From NCBI GenBank assembly GCA_964036195.1, contig OZ038459.1, forward strand, positions 17,047,206 through 17,111,205: a DNA stretch of 64,000 nt. Reading direction: 5' to 3'. Position 1 is the stretch's first letter, and each line of letters opens with the position of its first letter. This document shows positions 47,465-64,000 of this stretch, piece by piece. The position numbers were made by a program, and so were the translations under genes. The DNA comes from Sphaerolaimus hirsutus. Lineage: Eukaryota; Nematoda; Chromadorea; Monhysterida; Sphaerolaimidae. The notes under the pieces are model-generated. The model saw only the letters and a program-made list of their open reading frames with translations, did no database searches and was not told where the DNA came from.

Positions 47465-47664
47465 NNNNNNNNNNNNNNNNNNNNNNNNNNNNNNNNNNNN
47501 NNNNNNNNNNNNNNNNNNNNNNNNNNNNNNNNNNNNNNNNNNNNNNNNNNNNNNNNNNNNNNNNNNNNNNNNNNNNNNNNNNNNNNNNNNNNNNNNNNNN
47601 NNNNNNNNNNNNNNNNNNNNNNNNNNNNNNNNNNNNNNNNNNNNNNNNNNNNNNNNNNNNNNNN
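47465..47664. other. Assembly gap (200 N)
   Basis: Exactly 200 undetermined bases directly after a CTCGACTCGAGACT tract. The round length suggests a placeholder rather than a measured size. Confidence 0.99.
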
Positions 47665-48194
47665 AATCCATTCTCCATTCAACAAGTCACCAACGTCACA
47701 CTCGCACAACCTCCATGACGCATTTGCATACCTAGCAAAAGCAGCCAATACCAAATCGGCAGAGTTTCTTCGACTCCAGCGCGCCGCCCCAGCGGCCAGA
47801 GTAGGTCCACAGTTGGTGCAGTGCACCGCGCACGCAATACAGCACGTAGTGCGCTGCGGACGGAACGCGCGAGAAAAGGCGGGTCGGCGCGCGTGCCAAT
47901 GCGACCCGACCCGACTCGACCCGTCAAAAGTGTCGGGTCAGATTGACAATGGTTTAGGGAAGCAATAGCCGGGGTCTCGTAGATTGAAGGGATTCACACA
48001 GGTTATGGATGACTTTCCGGGGGGGGGGGTTCGGGTGGTAGTCAACATTTTCACCGCGGATTAGATTGAGGGTTTTTCCACCCACCCCTGTGGGCTGCTC
48101 ATCATGTTGGCATTACGACAGGATTTGACTTTCAAATACTTTTTCACCACAAAGTTAAGGGAAGGCAATATTGAACAGCGCAGTACCAGCAGGT

Positions 48195-48347
48195 CCCAGT
48201 CTCAGACCCCGTAAATGTCAAGTCTTCTAATATGCCCTGTAAAACGTCACGTTGTGTAAAATGGCAAACCTAGATTTAGAATTTTCCAGCGGATTTTCAA
48301 TTATTTACTTGAGGCACTTTGCATGACATTTTTACATGGTCTGGGAA
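48195..48347. mobile_element. Foldback introner-like element, degenerate (copy K)
   Basis: TCCCAGTCTCAGACCCCGTA at the left, CATGACATTTTTACATGGTC at the right; arms strongly diverged. Intergenic. Confidence 0.45.
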
Positions 48348-49058
48348 CAACCTCCAGCTACAAACGCGCGGGCTCCATTCAGCATCAGACATATTTGGTC
48401 ACGCCGGCGGCACGGACAGAATCGGAACGACACCAATCCCGAAACCAGTCACACTACGCGGCGATGAGATCCGGGTCGGGGCCAGGATCCGGGTCGGGTC
48501 CAGTATCCGGGTCGGGTTCGCAGCGCCGCGGGGCGGCCTCAATCGATGACGTATATGATGATACCCGGGCGGCGAGCAGCGCTGATTCCGTTATACATAG
48601 TAGCTAAGGGCGGGAGGGAAGCGACTCGAAGACGCTATGAATGCCTCTGGTGGCCGGCTGTCATTTGATTGGCTGCCGGTGTGACGCAACGAGATGCATT
48701 ACAGCCGCGCAATGCAGGGACTCATAAATGCGTGTTACTTTCGTACCGAAAATTGAGATTGAATAAGTGAGTCGACATAAAATATGTATTATCGGTTCGG
48801 GGGGAAACAATGAAAGTGACACGAACGAGGCGAGGATTGGCACACGCGACTAGCTGCAGGTGGGACAGACTTCGGAAATGTAAATATACACGGCAGACCG
48901 CATGCTATCCGTTTTTCTGACGGAAACACTCCATCATGGCGTCATCATTAATAAAAAAATTTTTCTCCAAAAATGACAATGATTTCAGATATGTTGGTCA
49001 ACTCGATTCCACCTTTCTCTTTAAAATATATTTTTCTTTTATTTTGTGAAAGTGCATG

Positions 49059-49253
49059 TACTCGGCGGTCATCACACTTAGTAAGGAAACCTACCATAAC
49101 CCATCTAAAAAATGAACCAAAAATCATACAGTTTTTTAATCAAATTATTTGGTATTTACCATGGAAGAAATTTGAAATAATTACGAAACCTAACAGATTT
49201 TTTTCATCAAATTATGGTAGGATTCTGTACATACTTTGCGGTCCGGCGAGTAT
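49059..49253. mobile_element. TATACTCGGCGGACCGCA MITE
   Basis: TACTCGGCGG at the left, TTTGCGGTCCGGCGAGTATA at the right. Interior ACCTACCATAACCCATCT is the inverted form of 30492-30682. Confidence 0.65.
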
Positions 49254-49450
49254 ACATAAGTATCAGGCTCGCGCGTTAACGACAAAGACATAAGTAGTTC
49301 TGAGAGCATACCTTGCGGTCCGCCGAGAATAAATACGTGCGCATAAATATAACTCGGTTCGCTAGTGCGAAATTCTGGGAAATAGGTGCGCGGGGATTTG
49401 CTCTGATGTGAGTTAAACGAAGCTATCCACACTTCTACAGACATTATAGT

Positions 49451-49742
49451 TAGTGATGTAAAAGCGCCATGGCGCTGGCGCCAAACCAAAAAGCGCCATG
49501 GCGCTTTTGGCGCTTGGCGCCTTTTTGCAGTGGCGCCATTGGCGCTTGGCGCCGAGACCTCCAAAAGCGCCATGGCGCTTGGCGCCATAATGCCGTGGCG
49601 CCATTGGCGCTTGGCGCTCACACTTTAAAAAGCGCCAAAAAGCGCCATACAATCTGTGTACGATTTCGATAGGTGGCATCAAATATGCCAACAAAATATG
49701 AGATGATTGTTTTTTTGTTCCATCCAATTTTTCCATCACCTA
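49451..49742. mobile_element. GCGCC-rich hAT-like MITE
   Basis: TAGTGATGTAAAAGCGCC at the left, TTTTCCATCACCTA at the right, with repeated GCGCCATGGCGC and GGCGCTTGGCGCC palindromes. No target duplication could be read. Confidence 0.7.
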
Positions 49743-50189
49743 ACAATTATGGTTCACACATCCAAATTTCATAATTTTAATATAAATAGCACAACTTCAC
49801 TTGCTTTAAAAGAGTAACCTACTGAGACTTTTTGCATTCAGAATAAAACTACCTATATAGCACGCTGAATGTACACGTTAAAACAATCTATCTATCATAT
49901 CACAACTAGGTATTTTTCCCCACGGTAACCCTCCGCCCCAAACGATCCAGCTATCATCTATCCCCGAAGCGATTTTTGAGATATTTTGTCCCAATTTGAG
50001 GATATACGGCACTTGCAATTGCAAGTAATGCACTTGCGAGTAATTTTTTGCACTAATTTTCACGCAGTTTCATTTATCAAGTAGAGGAACAGCTTTGTGT
50101 ATTGAGCGTCCAGTTCGATCCATATACAACGTGCCATGTAACTTTTAACACTGATGTACATGGCTAATTGTAAATCGGACGAGAAATTT

Positions 50190-50359
50190 TTGGCGCTGGC
50201 GCTATTGGCGCCATTGTCCTCTGGCGCCATTGGCGCTTGGCGCTACGGTCTGGAAAAGCGCCATGGCGCTTGGCGCTAAAATGGTTTGGCGCCATTGGCG
50301 CCGCAATGATGGCGCTTTTGGCGCTTGGCGCCAAAACTCTGGCGCTTTTCACATCACTA
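50190..50359. repeat. GCGCC-rich hAT-like MITE, left end missing
   Basis: GGCGCTGGCGC units ending CTTTTCACATCACTA. The other terminus is not seen. Confidence 0.6.
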
Positions 50360-51115
50360 ATTATAGTACACAGGAAATGTGAAAAAATGTAAGCCTAGCA
50401 GTATTACAGTGGTAAAAAGGGAACGCTTTACTCCACACCCGACATAACAGGAAGTGCAGAATTAATAACTGTCAGTGAGGCAAGATTTTAACCTAAACCT
50501 ACGTAAAATGCTAGTAAACATTGAATTTCAGCATTGAACGCGTTTGGTGAAAATTTCACATGCAAAATGCCAGTGAACTGAAGCGCTCATGGAATTGTGG
50601 TGCCTTAACAAAAAGTCATGCAATCCAGTACTCTTAACGTTAATTAGGATAACATCGAGTAAGTCTATAAATAACTACTGGGGGTTGTAGCCAACAATTT
50701 TGTCTCGGGATAGATAGATAGCTGAGCGGCCTCCGGGATAGATAGATAGCTGACGAATTTGGGCAGCCCCCCCCCCCCTAGGAGACCCCTAGATGAGGTT
50801 CATATTCAGCGTCCAGATGTCCAATTCCACATAATTTCAAGAATCGCGAAATGTAACAAACAAGTGAAGTGTCGATAAAAACACTATGTGCGCATTGTCA
50901 GTATTTCTTCATTTTTAACCCAGGACAAGGCGCGGAATTTAACCCTGAAAGATGTAAATAAACACTATCGAAAAACCCACAAAGCGTAAAAGAATCAATC
51001 AAACGCAAAAACAGCGTGCAGCAATAATCACGACAAACACCAGATTTGTATCAAAACCGTACGTACGGATCAGCGTTTCATTGGACTGATAGGGGGGATT
51101 TATTCGGTATTCTAA

Positions 51116-51276
51116 GGCCCCACACACGCTAGTTGACATTGACACAAATGTCAGCTGGTTCTGATCCCAATTCAATCCTTGCGTTCGAGCCAACGATCGA
51201 CCTTCAAATACAAGCTTGGAATTGGGACCGGAACCAGTTGACATTTGTGTCAATGTCAACTAGCGTGTGTGAGGCC
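51116..51276. mobile_element. Palindromic MITE with 46-bp arms
   Basis: GGCCCCACACACGCTAGTTG at the left and CAACTAGCGTGTGTGAGGCC at the right. Arms continue through GACATTGACACAAATGTCA with few mismatches. Shares its ends with 51925-52716 and with a fragment ending near 54727. Confidence 0.8.
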
Positions 51277-51423
51277 TAAAAGAGTGGACCAGTGCGCAAT
51301 GGACCGGAAAGTGGACAGCTTTTATACATGTCATACAGATGTATTGTATTTGTTATGTAGACATGGAATGAAAGATGCTACGCGCGGATTATGGGCCAAA
51401 GGCATAGCGAGCCAACTTTGCGG

Positions 51424-51728
51424 GTGTCACTCCCAGAGTCTGTAAAATGTCAATTGTCATGCAAAGTGTCAAAAGTCATGTAAAATGATTTGGAAAATGT
51501 CAAGTGCGTTAAAGACAAGAAAAATGGTCATTTCTTGGGCATTTTACACGACTTTTGACACTTTGCATCTGCATGACATTTGACACTATGCATGCAATTT
51601 GACATTTTCCAGGGCATTTTACACGATTTTCGACATTTTGCATGACATTTGACATTTTCCAGGGCATTTTACATGATTTTTGACATTTTGCATGACATTT
51701 GACATGTTACGACGGTTGGTAGTGCCCC
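51424..51728 (+). mobile_element. Foldback introner-like element, expanded (copy L)
   Basis: GTGTCACTCCCAGAGTCTGT...GGTTGGTAGTGCCCC, flanks CGG and CAG. The right half holds three tandem TTTTGCATGACATTTGACA modules. Confidence 0.65.
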
Positions 51729-51924
51729 CAGGCGATAAGGAATCCACGTTGCATTTCTGATGCTCGACAAAGCAAATACTATATTAATATTTTCAAGATA
51801 TGATGGAATCGAAATATTTTAATACTATACGTATGCTAAAACATTCTGACTGCGCAACGTATTTTGCATTAGTATGGCTGCGATGAAAAACACCACCCAC
51901 ATGTAATATTTAGAAGTATTGATA

Positions 51925-52716
51925 GCCTGCCCGCACACAAGTTGACAAATGTGTGTCAACTGAAATTTCGGCTTCGCGAGCGCTCTCCAAATGGAGTCTG
52001 CATCAAAATCCAAACAGCGCATAATCCAAACAGCATAATCCAAACAAAAATGAGGCATAATCCAAACGAAAATGAGGCATAATCCAAACACTTTTTTGTG
52101 CCCCAAACTGCAGCATAATCCAAACAAAAATGAGGCATAATCCAAACGCTGTCCAAGCACTTTCCCTCAATGACGTGTACACCACATATTATGTTCTGTT
52201 TTCATTTCCAAAATTCATTTTCTTCTATATGTAACTTGTCCTGTATGTGCCACAATTTGAAAATATAAGCCATGGGTGTGGATGCGTGTCACTTATTCTG
52301 TTGCAGGCCAATAACAGGCAGTGATTTAAGAGGCTGATTTAATGTGAAAATGACTTGAGTTGTAGCATTGAAGTGACCGACCAATATGCAATGTGAGTGT
52401 TTGGATTATGCCTCATTTTTATTTGGATTTTGCCTCATTTCCGCTTGGATTATGCTGCAGTTTGTGGCACAAAAAAGTGTTTGGATTATGCCTCATTTTC
52501 GTTTGGATTATGCCTCATTTTTGTTTGGATTATGCTGTTTGGATTATGCGCTGTTTGGATTTTGAGCTTTCCCCCTCCAAATGCACATGTGACAATGTTG
52601 AAAAATGAATATTACGGCAAATGCATATTGTGGAGATCGCTCTGCGACACGTGAGGTCGAAATCTGAGTTGACACAGACCAGTTGACACGCGTGCGTCAA
52701 CTAGTGTGTGGGCCGC
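51925..52716. mobile_element. ~790-bp element carrying a giant minisatellite palindrome
   Basis: Outer inverted ends GCACACAAGTTGACAAATGT and TAGTGTGTGGGC. Inside, 52004-52165 is a minisatellite of GCATAATCCAAAC units, and 52395-52564 is almost exactly its reverse complement, around a ~230-bp unique loop. No transposase is seen. Confidence 0.65.
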
Positions 52717-53226
52717 CATAGTTCTAGTTCTAAAGTCAGGGTTCATAAATATTTATTATTTATCAATGAATCATGGTAATAATAGAAACGGTGGATCTGT
52801 ACAAATGCGAGAAAATAGTTTAGCTGCAAAGCGGAAGTTCAATGTTGCTTGAAGACAACTAGACAAACACAGTAACACTGTAATTACCATAAAAATAATC
52901 ATTTTAACAAGAAATATACTCGGCGGACCGCACGCTATACATTTCTCCGAACGAAATACCATGACGCCATCGAAAATGAAATCAAAAGTTTCAAAAAAAA
53001 TTTGTATTAATAAATAAGTATGTGCGCATGTAGACTGTGCTGTCCGCAGAGTGTAGCTAATATTCGTCTCTCGTGTCTCAGAGTCAGAATGTAAATAATT
53101 GCTTTTATGATGATTGATAATAGTAATCAGAAAACATTCGCAATTAAACTCTATTCATATCGTTACCGGAAGCATTTCCACAAGCAAAACATATCCGATC
53201 ACTCAATTGAGACCGATCAAGCCAAA

Positions 53227-56200
53227 TTAATCCCCAGTTTTCCCTCTAACATTAACAGCTAAATTTTTCCGCTTCTTAAACACGACCACCTTAGATTTTT
53301 TCACCGGTTTCAGGCTAAAAGTCAACTTTTTCTCTTCAAATTTACATTCATCAGCGTCATCCTGATTAGCTTTGGCATCGAGATCGTCGAGCTCTTCGAG
53401 TCGTTTCTCATCTCCGCGAAATTGAGTGCATTCGGGCAGATTTAGATCCGGTTCCGGTTCGGGTCTGAAAGTTCGGGTTTGTAAGGTGTATTTTCAGGGG
53501 CCAATGGAAGTTGAAAATGGAATGAAAAAAGGAAGGTACGAAAATTAACGATTTTGGGAGACAACTGGAGATAAATTCATAAAAAATCGCTCCAGATCGC
53601 TGGTACCAAAATAGTTGCCAAGATATACATAGATAGCTGAGCGGCCTCCGTGATAGATATGTGGCGGGAACGTTTATTGGGTAACCCCTCCCCAATAGAC
53701 CCTGACGCAACCCAATATTTTATTGCGGATAGGAAAGTCAGTGGAACCCAGGATTAGGGTTGGGATCCCGAACCGAACCGCGGTTCCAAGCCTGTTTTGG
53801 AACCGAGAATCGGAACCGTAAATTTTGAACTTTCCAACCAAACACAGAATGGAGACGGAACTCGGAACATCTGCTTCTAGAACACCCAAATAAATAGTTT
53901 TCACTCGACAAAATTCGCGCAGCTCCACTTCCCATACAAAACAGCAGCGCATAGAATCCTAAACTAGACTAGACCCCTGAAGTGGATCCAGGTTTTTATT
54001 TACCCGGCGGACAAGCGAATTTAGAATCCTGAAAACGTAAAAATATGTTGAAAAATCTATACGCGACTTACTCGACTGTAACGGTAGTCCAAGCGCCGTA
54101 TGGATTGTTTCGTTTGGACTTTTTTGTGTCCGGCTCGTCAGCTTCTACTTTGGCTGCGGACGATCTGCAAAATTGACATTATTGGTATATTATTTGACAT
54201 GTTGGTATGTTATAACGTTATTGACATTGGTAACAATTGGTATTAGCTAGCGCATTGGTTTAAGACTACAAAAAAATTTCCGGATATGTATGTATGATGT
54301 GATAGTAATAGTTTATCTTTCTCTGAAAATTTTTTGCCAGGATGGACTAGGGATGCCGGTGTTGTTTAATAAAAAAACGGTCGTAAAAAAACATTTTATG
54401 GCCATTCCTAGATGGAACATTGACCAGCGGGGATATCGGCCCTACACACACTTTTTGTCAACGACACTTAATGTCAACCACTTCCGATACCAATTCAAAG
54501 ATTGCTGACGAGAAACACTACACATTACTGTAAATATATACCTACACATATTCTTCATGCCGACCTTGTATTTGCATCGCAAATACCGCAATATTTTTTT
54601 CAACACCACAGCTAATTTGTTAAAGATTCAACACTTTTGCAATTTGAACGGTGTTTGCCGGCTCGTCAGCAAGCTTTGGATCGAAACCAGTGGCCATTTT
54701 ATGTTGGTATCAACTAGTGTGTATGGCTAGGAACGTAGCCATAATTTTTGAGCGGGGGTGGCGGGATAGTATACGGAGCCCGGTGAACGGAGGGGGGCGG
54801 CGCCACCCCCTAAAATTTTGCCCCTGTAGTAATGGATGGCGCCATGGCGCTACTGGCGTTGGCGCCAAAACAGCTGTATATATCCGCTGTAACCCGTCCC
54901 TGGATACGTCCTTGATGTTGTGTGACGGCAAAGTGCGCGCTCGCGCGCAATTTTTTCTCTCCAAATTGTAATAAAATCGTCTTGTGGAAGTGCCATTTCT
55001 AGCACATTTTTTGGTCCGCCCCGGCAAGGGGGCGCCCCCCCCCCGCCCCCTGGCTACGTCCTTGTGTAGGGCTATTAGAAAGCATATTCGTTTTCCCTGT
55101 TAAGGTCAGTCCCACAAAAAAGCAAACTCCCAAGCCCACTTTTTCGCCGCCTGTTCCTTGGCAGCACTCTGCACTTTCTTCAATCGATCCTTCAACTGTT
55201 TCTTCTCAATTTCCTCCATAACAACCGATTCAGGTATCGGTGCAACATCGGCTGCGTGCATCACAGTGTGTTGATGTTCAAATGGCGCTGCATTAGATTT
55301 TGGCACCTCGCCAACTGAACGGTGGCCCACTGAACTGCCGGTGAAGGCACCTGGATGGAACAATGACAACGATTAATCAAATAGCCGACATAACACATAC
55401 ATAAATTTTTGCCTTTCACAAAACGTGTTTACATGTTTCAGGCGCGAACTATTTGTGTCCTGGTGTGATATTTTTAAAGATGTTGAACTTTTTTTATTTT
55501 AAAAATTAAGAGATTCACCAGAAAAAAATGCAACTGCAGAATAAAAATAAAAAAAATATAAAAATTGGGCAGCATAAAAATAGATTTTTGTCCATCCACC
55601 GGTAATCAAAAACGAAAGCAAATTAACGATAACCAACCAAAAATAGACCCCATAGCCCCGGCCTCTTTCCGTTCATTATCCTGCAATGCGGCAGCTAGTT
55701 CAGGGTCAACTTGGGCGGCTTGCTGCACAGCGCCACCACCAGATTTTGTCGCAGGTTCTTTTTTCGCAGGTTCGATTTTTGCACTACTTGTGCACTGTTT
55801 ATCATTTAGTATTTTGTTATTCAAGGCGTCCCACTCGGCCATCGAGTAATAACCCCCTGGCGGGGGCTCCCAGGTGGTCACTGCAATGTTTACAATTTTT
55901 GGGGGTGGGGGTATCATATTTAGAAGTAGATAAGTAGTCGAATTTAACTGTGATCTCAAGTAAATCACCGAAAACTGAATATTTTATTAGAACTTTTTGT
56001 TACGCAATGCAAGAACGGTACGTTCAAAAATACGGTACGGTACGTTTAGTAATTCTTGCGTTAAACAGTGAAAAAAGTATGTGAAGCAGTCGCAAAAACC
56101 AACAAAGCCCGCAGCCCCCCCCCCAAAAAAAAACACTCACCCCCAGTAATCGCGTTCCAAAAATACGTGCGTCCATTCTCCTCCGACAGGGCCTCGACCC

Positions 56201-57604
56201 AATGTCTCTCCCCGTCGCCCATTCCGCCCATGATCAACTTGGCACTTTCCGGTAGTACCGTGCCGGTGTAGGCGGGCTTGATGACCGCCTTGCTGACGCC
56301 GCGCTTGGAGTTCGTGCTGGCATCAACGCCTGGGTGCTAGGGGGTGGGTTTGTGGGGGGGTTTGGGGGGTTGGGGAAGGGTGATGTGTTTTTTTGGCTAG
56401 TTTCCAAGATGTGGATGGTGCGGATTTTCGCACAAATACCGTATTTGCTGGAATAATTCCCCTGGGGATTTTTTTCCTCGGAAATTTTTGAAGGGAGGAA
56501 CTATTCAAGGGGGAATCATAATTTTAATAAAATTTTAAAGCACGTTTCTATCAGCTCATTTCACAAAATGTTTTATTAACAAAATAACATTCCATTTTTT
56601 TTTAAATTGGACATTCAATTGGTCAATGCCTGAAGGAGGGGAGTATTCGACAAGGGGAATTATTTTTCCTCACTCGTCTAACGCGGGGAATTATTCAAGA
56701 GTGGAGAAGTTTCAACGGGAAATCATTCGAGAAAATATGGTAGTGAGCGTTTGGGCGAAAGCCGAAAATGTTGAAGTGTTTTGAGTGTCGAGTTTAAAAA
56801 AAAGTGAAAAAAACGTCTGACGCGTTGAGGGGAAATGGTGGTACCCAGGGGTCTTCTAGATTTCGTCTCTCCGGGGGGTTGGATAGATAGCAAATCGCTC
56901 CTCCGGAGGGATAGATAGCTGAAAAATTTTCTGGGGGGGGGTTTGGGGGGGGGGGGTTCACGGGGGTTAACCCACGAGGGTTCACGTACCCCCCCCTTTT
57001 CCTACCCCTGGTGGTACCAAAGTAACATCTAGCAAACAGACCAACGACATTAGCCATGCGATAATCATAGGCCATAGCCAACTGCGGCGACATTTTTGCA
57101 TCACGTTTGGCAGCCTTCACAGCTCCCGCTTCCATCATTTGCAGGGTTTTGTTGAGTTCAAAGTTACTTTTCTCCTTGTCGGAAGCCTTCTTACCGATCT
57201 GAAATTTGTTTCGTTTTTTTTCGTTACGGTAGGATAGGTGATGTGGGGATGTTTAACCATCTGATTAGGTTTGTAAGGCGACATTAAAGCTGATAATTTT
57301 GTGTGTTGTTCTGAGTAGTGTGTATGTGTCTGGATGCATGCATCAAAAAGTAGTGACTTGTCTCTTTCCATTGAAATTTACCATATCAGATCTAAATAGA
57401 CAACAAAAATTGTAATGTACTTTTTGCAAACCTAATTTTGATCAATTCAGAAACCACCCACACACAAACCTCTTTTATTTTCAGTTCCACATTTCGCTTG
57501 TGCCTCTCTCCGCGCTCGTGGTGGATCCGACATGCCTTGTTATTTTGAACCCAACACTTGCAAATATCACAGTGGAACATGTCATCTTTCCAGTAGGCCG
57601 GCAT
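53227..57604 (-). CDS. WBP4: WW domain-binding protein 4 (WBP4/FBP21-like splicing factor)
   Basis: Nuclear spliceosome-associated protein of the WBP4 family. Exons: 57604-57470 (ATG), 57198-57042, 56329-56141, 55880-55638, 55350-55140, 54164-54072 and 53464-53227 (TAA). All junction phases agree; 421 residues. Residues 1-45 form the matrin/U1-C type zinc finger: MPAYWKDD, CDICKCWV, then HHERGERHKRNV. A WW domain starts at HWVEALSEENGRTYFWNAIT and closes with TTWEPPP. Near the C-terminus come NNPYGAW and a basic VVVFKKRKN tail, both family hallmarks. Vertebrate WBP4 has two WW domains; only one is visible here. An in-frame ATG 25 codons upstream (57679) would add a basic leader, but I chose the start matching the family. 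The gene is head-to-head with RPB2. Confidence 0.87.
54725..55070. repeat. Possible GCTACGTCC-ended MITE with GCGCC core
   Basis: GGCTAGGAACGTAGCC at the left and CTGGCTACGTCC at the right bracket a G/C-tract-rich stretch that holds a GGATGGCGCCATGGCGC palindrome. It lies in the WBP4 intron 55139-54165. Confidence 0.4.
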
Positions 57605-58198
57605 GTTGAAACGACTTTGGATAGATTGAACTTCGCGATTTCTGCGGCGACTTCTCAGACTCTTTTCTTTTTCATCCAATATTTTCTAGTCCTTTTCACA
57701 AGTTGGCAGTCGGCCAAAAATGTCGAAATCGCCATAAATATGAATAGGAACGGTTTAAAGTTGCTAAAAATAGGTATAAAACCAAGTATCTAGACGAAAA
57801 AGCTATCATGCAAAATATTGGCAAAATGGAGCCGATTTCAGCGATTTTGAGCAAAAATTAAGTAACAATTGCTCAAAATACAATACGCAGCTTATAACTT
57901 GGACGTTGGCCAACATTTCATATATGACCCGATCAGTGCGAAGGTTGAGGTATGAAAGTATACGACGTTTTTTGCAACCGTATTCTCTGACTGTTATGCT
58001 ACTGATATGATAATTCGTGAACACAAATAACATTACGACGTGAAATTCTTGTAACTACATTTGACAACAATTTGCAAACAGCGATTCAGCACACTTAATT
58101 TATTAATGATTCATGCAAAACATAACAAAATAAAAAGCGTATAGCTTTCGCCCCAACTTTTTCTGCCATTTCGAAAAAAAATCCGCCTGAGATCAAAC
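57605..58198. promoter_or_regulatory. Presumed shared promoter region of WBP4 and RPB2
   Basis: The 594 bases between divergent start codons contain no recognised MITE, unlike almost every other non-coding stretch of this length. I see no clear TATA box. Assignment rests on position only. Confidence 0.4.
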
Positions 58199-63988
<5,790 letters not shown>

Positions 63989-64000
63989 GTTGGTTGATTT

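Larger units (their letters stand above)
42321..53226. other. Intergenic, repeat-rich stretch with assembly gap
   Basis: No exon chain is supported. It holds MITEs of all families listed separately, CTCGACTCGAC tracts around a gap, and one doubtful ORF at 44368. The parts 44950-46310, 48340-48890 and 52720-53226 show nothing that I can name apart from one TATACTCGGCGGACCGCA end at 52917. Confidence 0.55.

Noticed and set aside
48319..48607. Overlapping Gly/Ser/Arg ORFs
   Set aside because: They come from a GGGTCGGG-type simple repeat; no family resemblance and no linked exons.
51424..51728. CRISPR-like spaced repeats (TTTTGCATGACATTTGACA units)
   Set aside because: The units are the arm of the foldback element, the spacers are not unique, and the genome is eukaryotic.

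Overview
This is a window of a repeat-rich metazoan nuclear genome. Coding exons are short, are separated by phase-consistent introns and are scattered among hundreds of MITE-like repeats. Two paralogous invertebrate-type anion-selective Cys-loop receptors (their M2 region resembles arthropod pH-sensitive chloride channels) point to an arthropod or related ecdysozoan. The species cannot be named from this sequence. There is one 200-base assembly gap (47465-47664). I saw no rRNA, tRNA or CRISPR array.

Layout. (1) 801-11013, plus strand: two tandem type-B carboxylesterase genes. The first is open across every visible exon but starts before the window. The second has its own signal-peptide exon and is a pseudogene, broken by a 46-bp frameshifting deletion, a degraded splice donor and a 550-bp hAT-like MITE inserted into the nucleophile exon with a recognisable 8-bp target-site duplication. 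(2) 11261-15933, minus strand: Cys-loop ligand-gated chloride-channel-like gene A. (3) 15934-32859: about 17 kb with no gene I can support, packed with MITEs. (4) 32860-42320, minus strand: paralogue B of the Cys-loop receptor; its assembled coding sequence is open for 774 codons. (5) 42321-53226: repeats, the gap and one doubtful ORF. (6) 53227-57604, minus strand: a WBP4-like spliceosomal protein with a matrin-type zinc finger and one WW domain. (7) 58199 to the right edge, plus strand: the N-terminal half of RNA polymerase II subunit RPB2. WBP4 and RPB2 are divergent, with start codons 594 bp apart.

The most interesting system is a foldback MITE of about 190 bp, with at least 15 full or partial copies here. 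Its ends read GTGCCACTCCC and GGGGCAGTCCC, it has long inverted arms, and it is flanked by CNG trinucleotides. In both Cys-loop genes, copies fill an entire intron or sit inside an otherwise continuous exon, always in the same orientation. The element's first bases provide the GT donor, and the flanking duplicated trinucleotide provides the 3' splice site. Where the duplication is CAG the result is a normal GT-AG intron (12510-12701 and 33614-34005). Where it is CTG, clean removal restores conserved protein sequence but would need a GT-TG intron (39742-39989 and 34077-34269). This looks like an introner-type, intron-creating transposon caught at different stages.

The other repeat families are: a TACCGTATTT...AAATACGGTA group with TA flanks; a TATACTCGGCGGACCGCA group; hAT-like elements beginning TAGTGATG (GCGCC-rich), TAGGGTGTCAA (TTTCCG-rich) and AGTTGTTAA; and several large palindromes.
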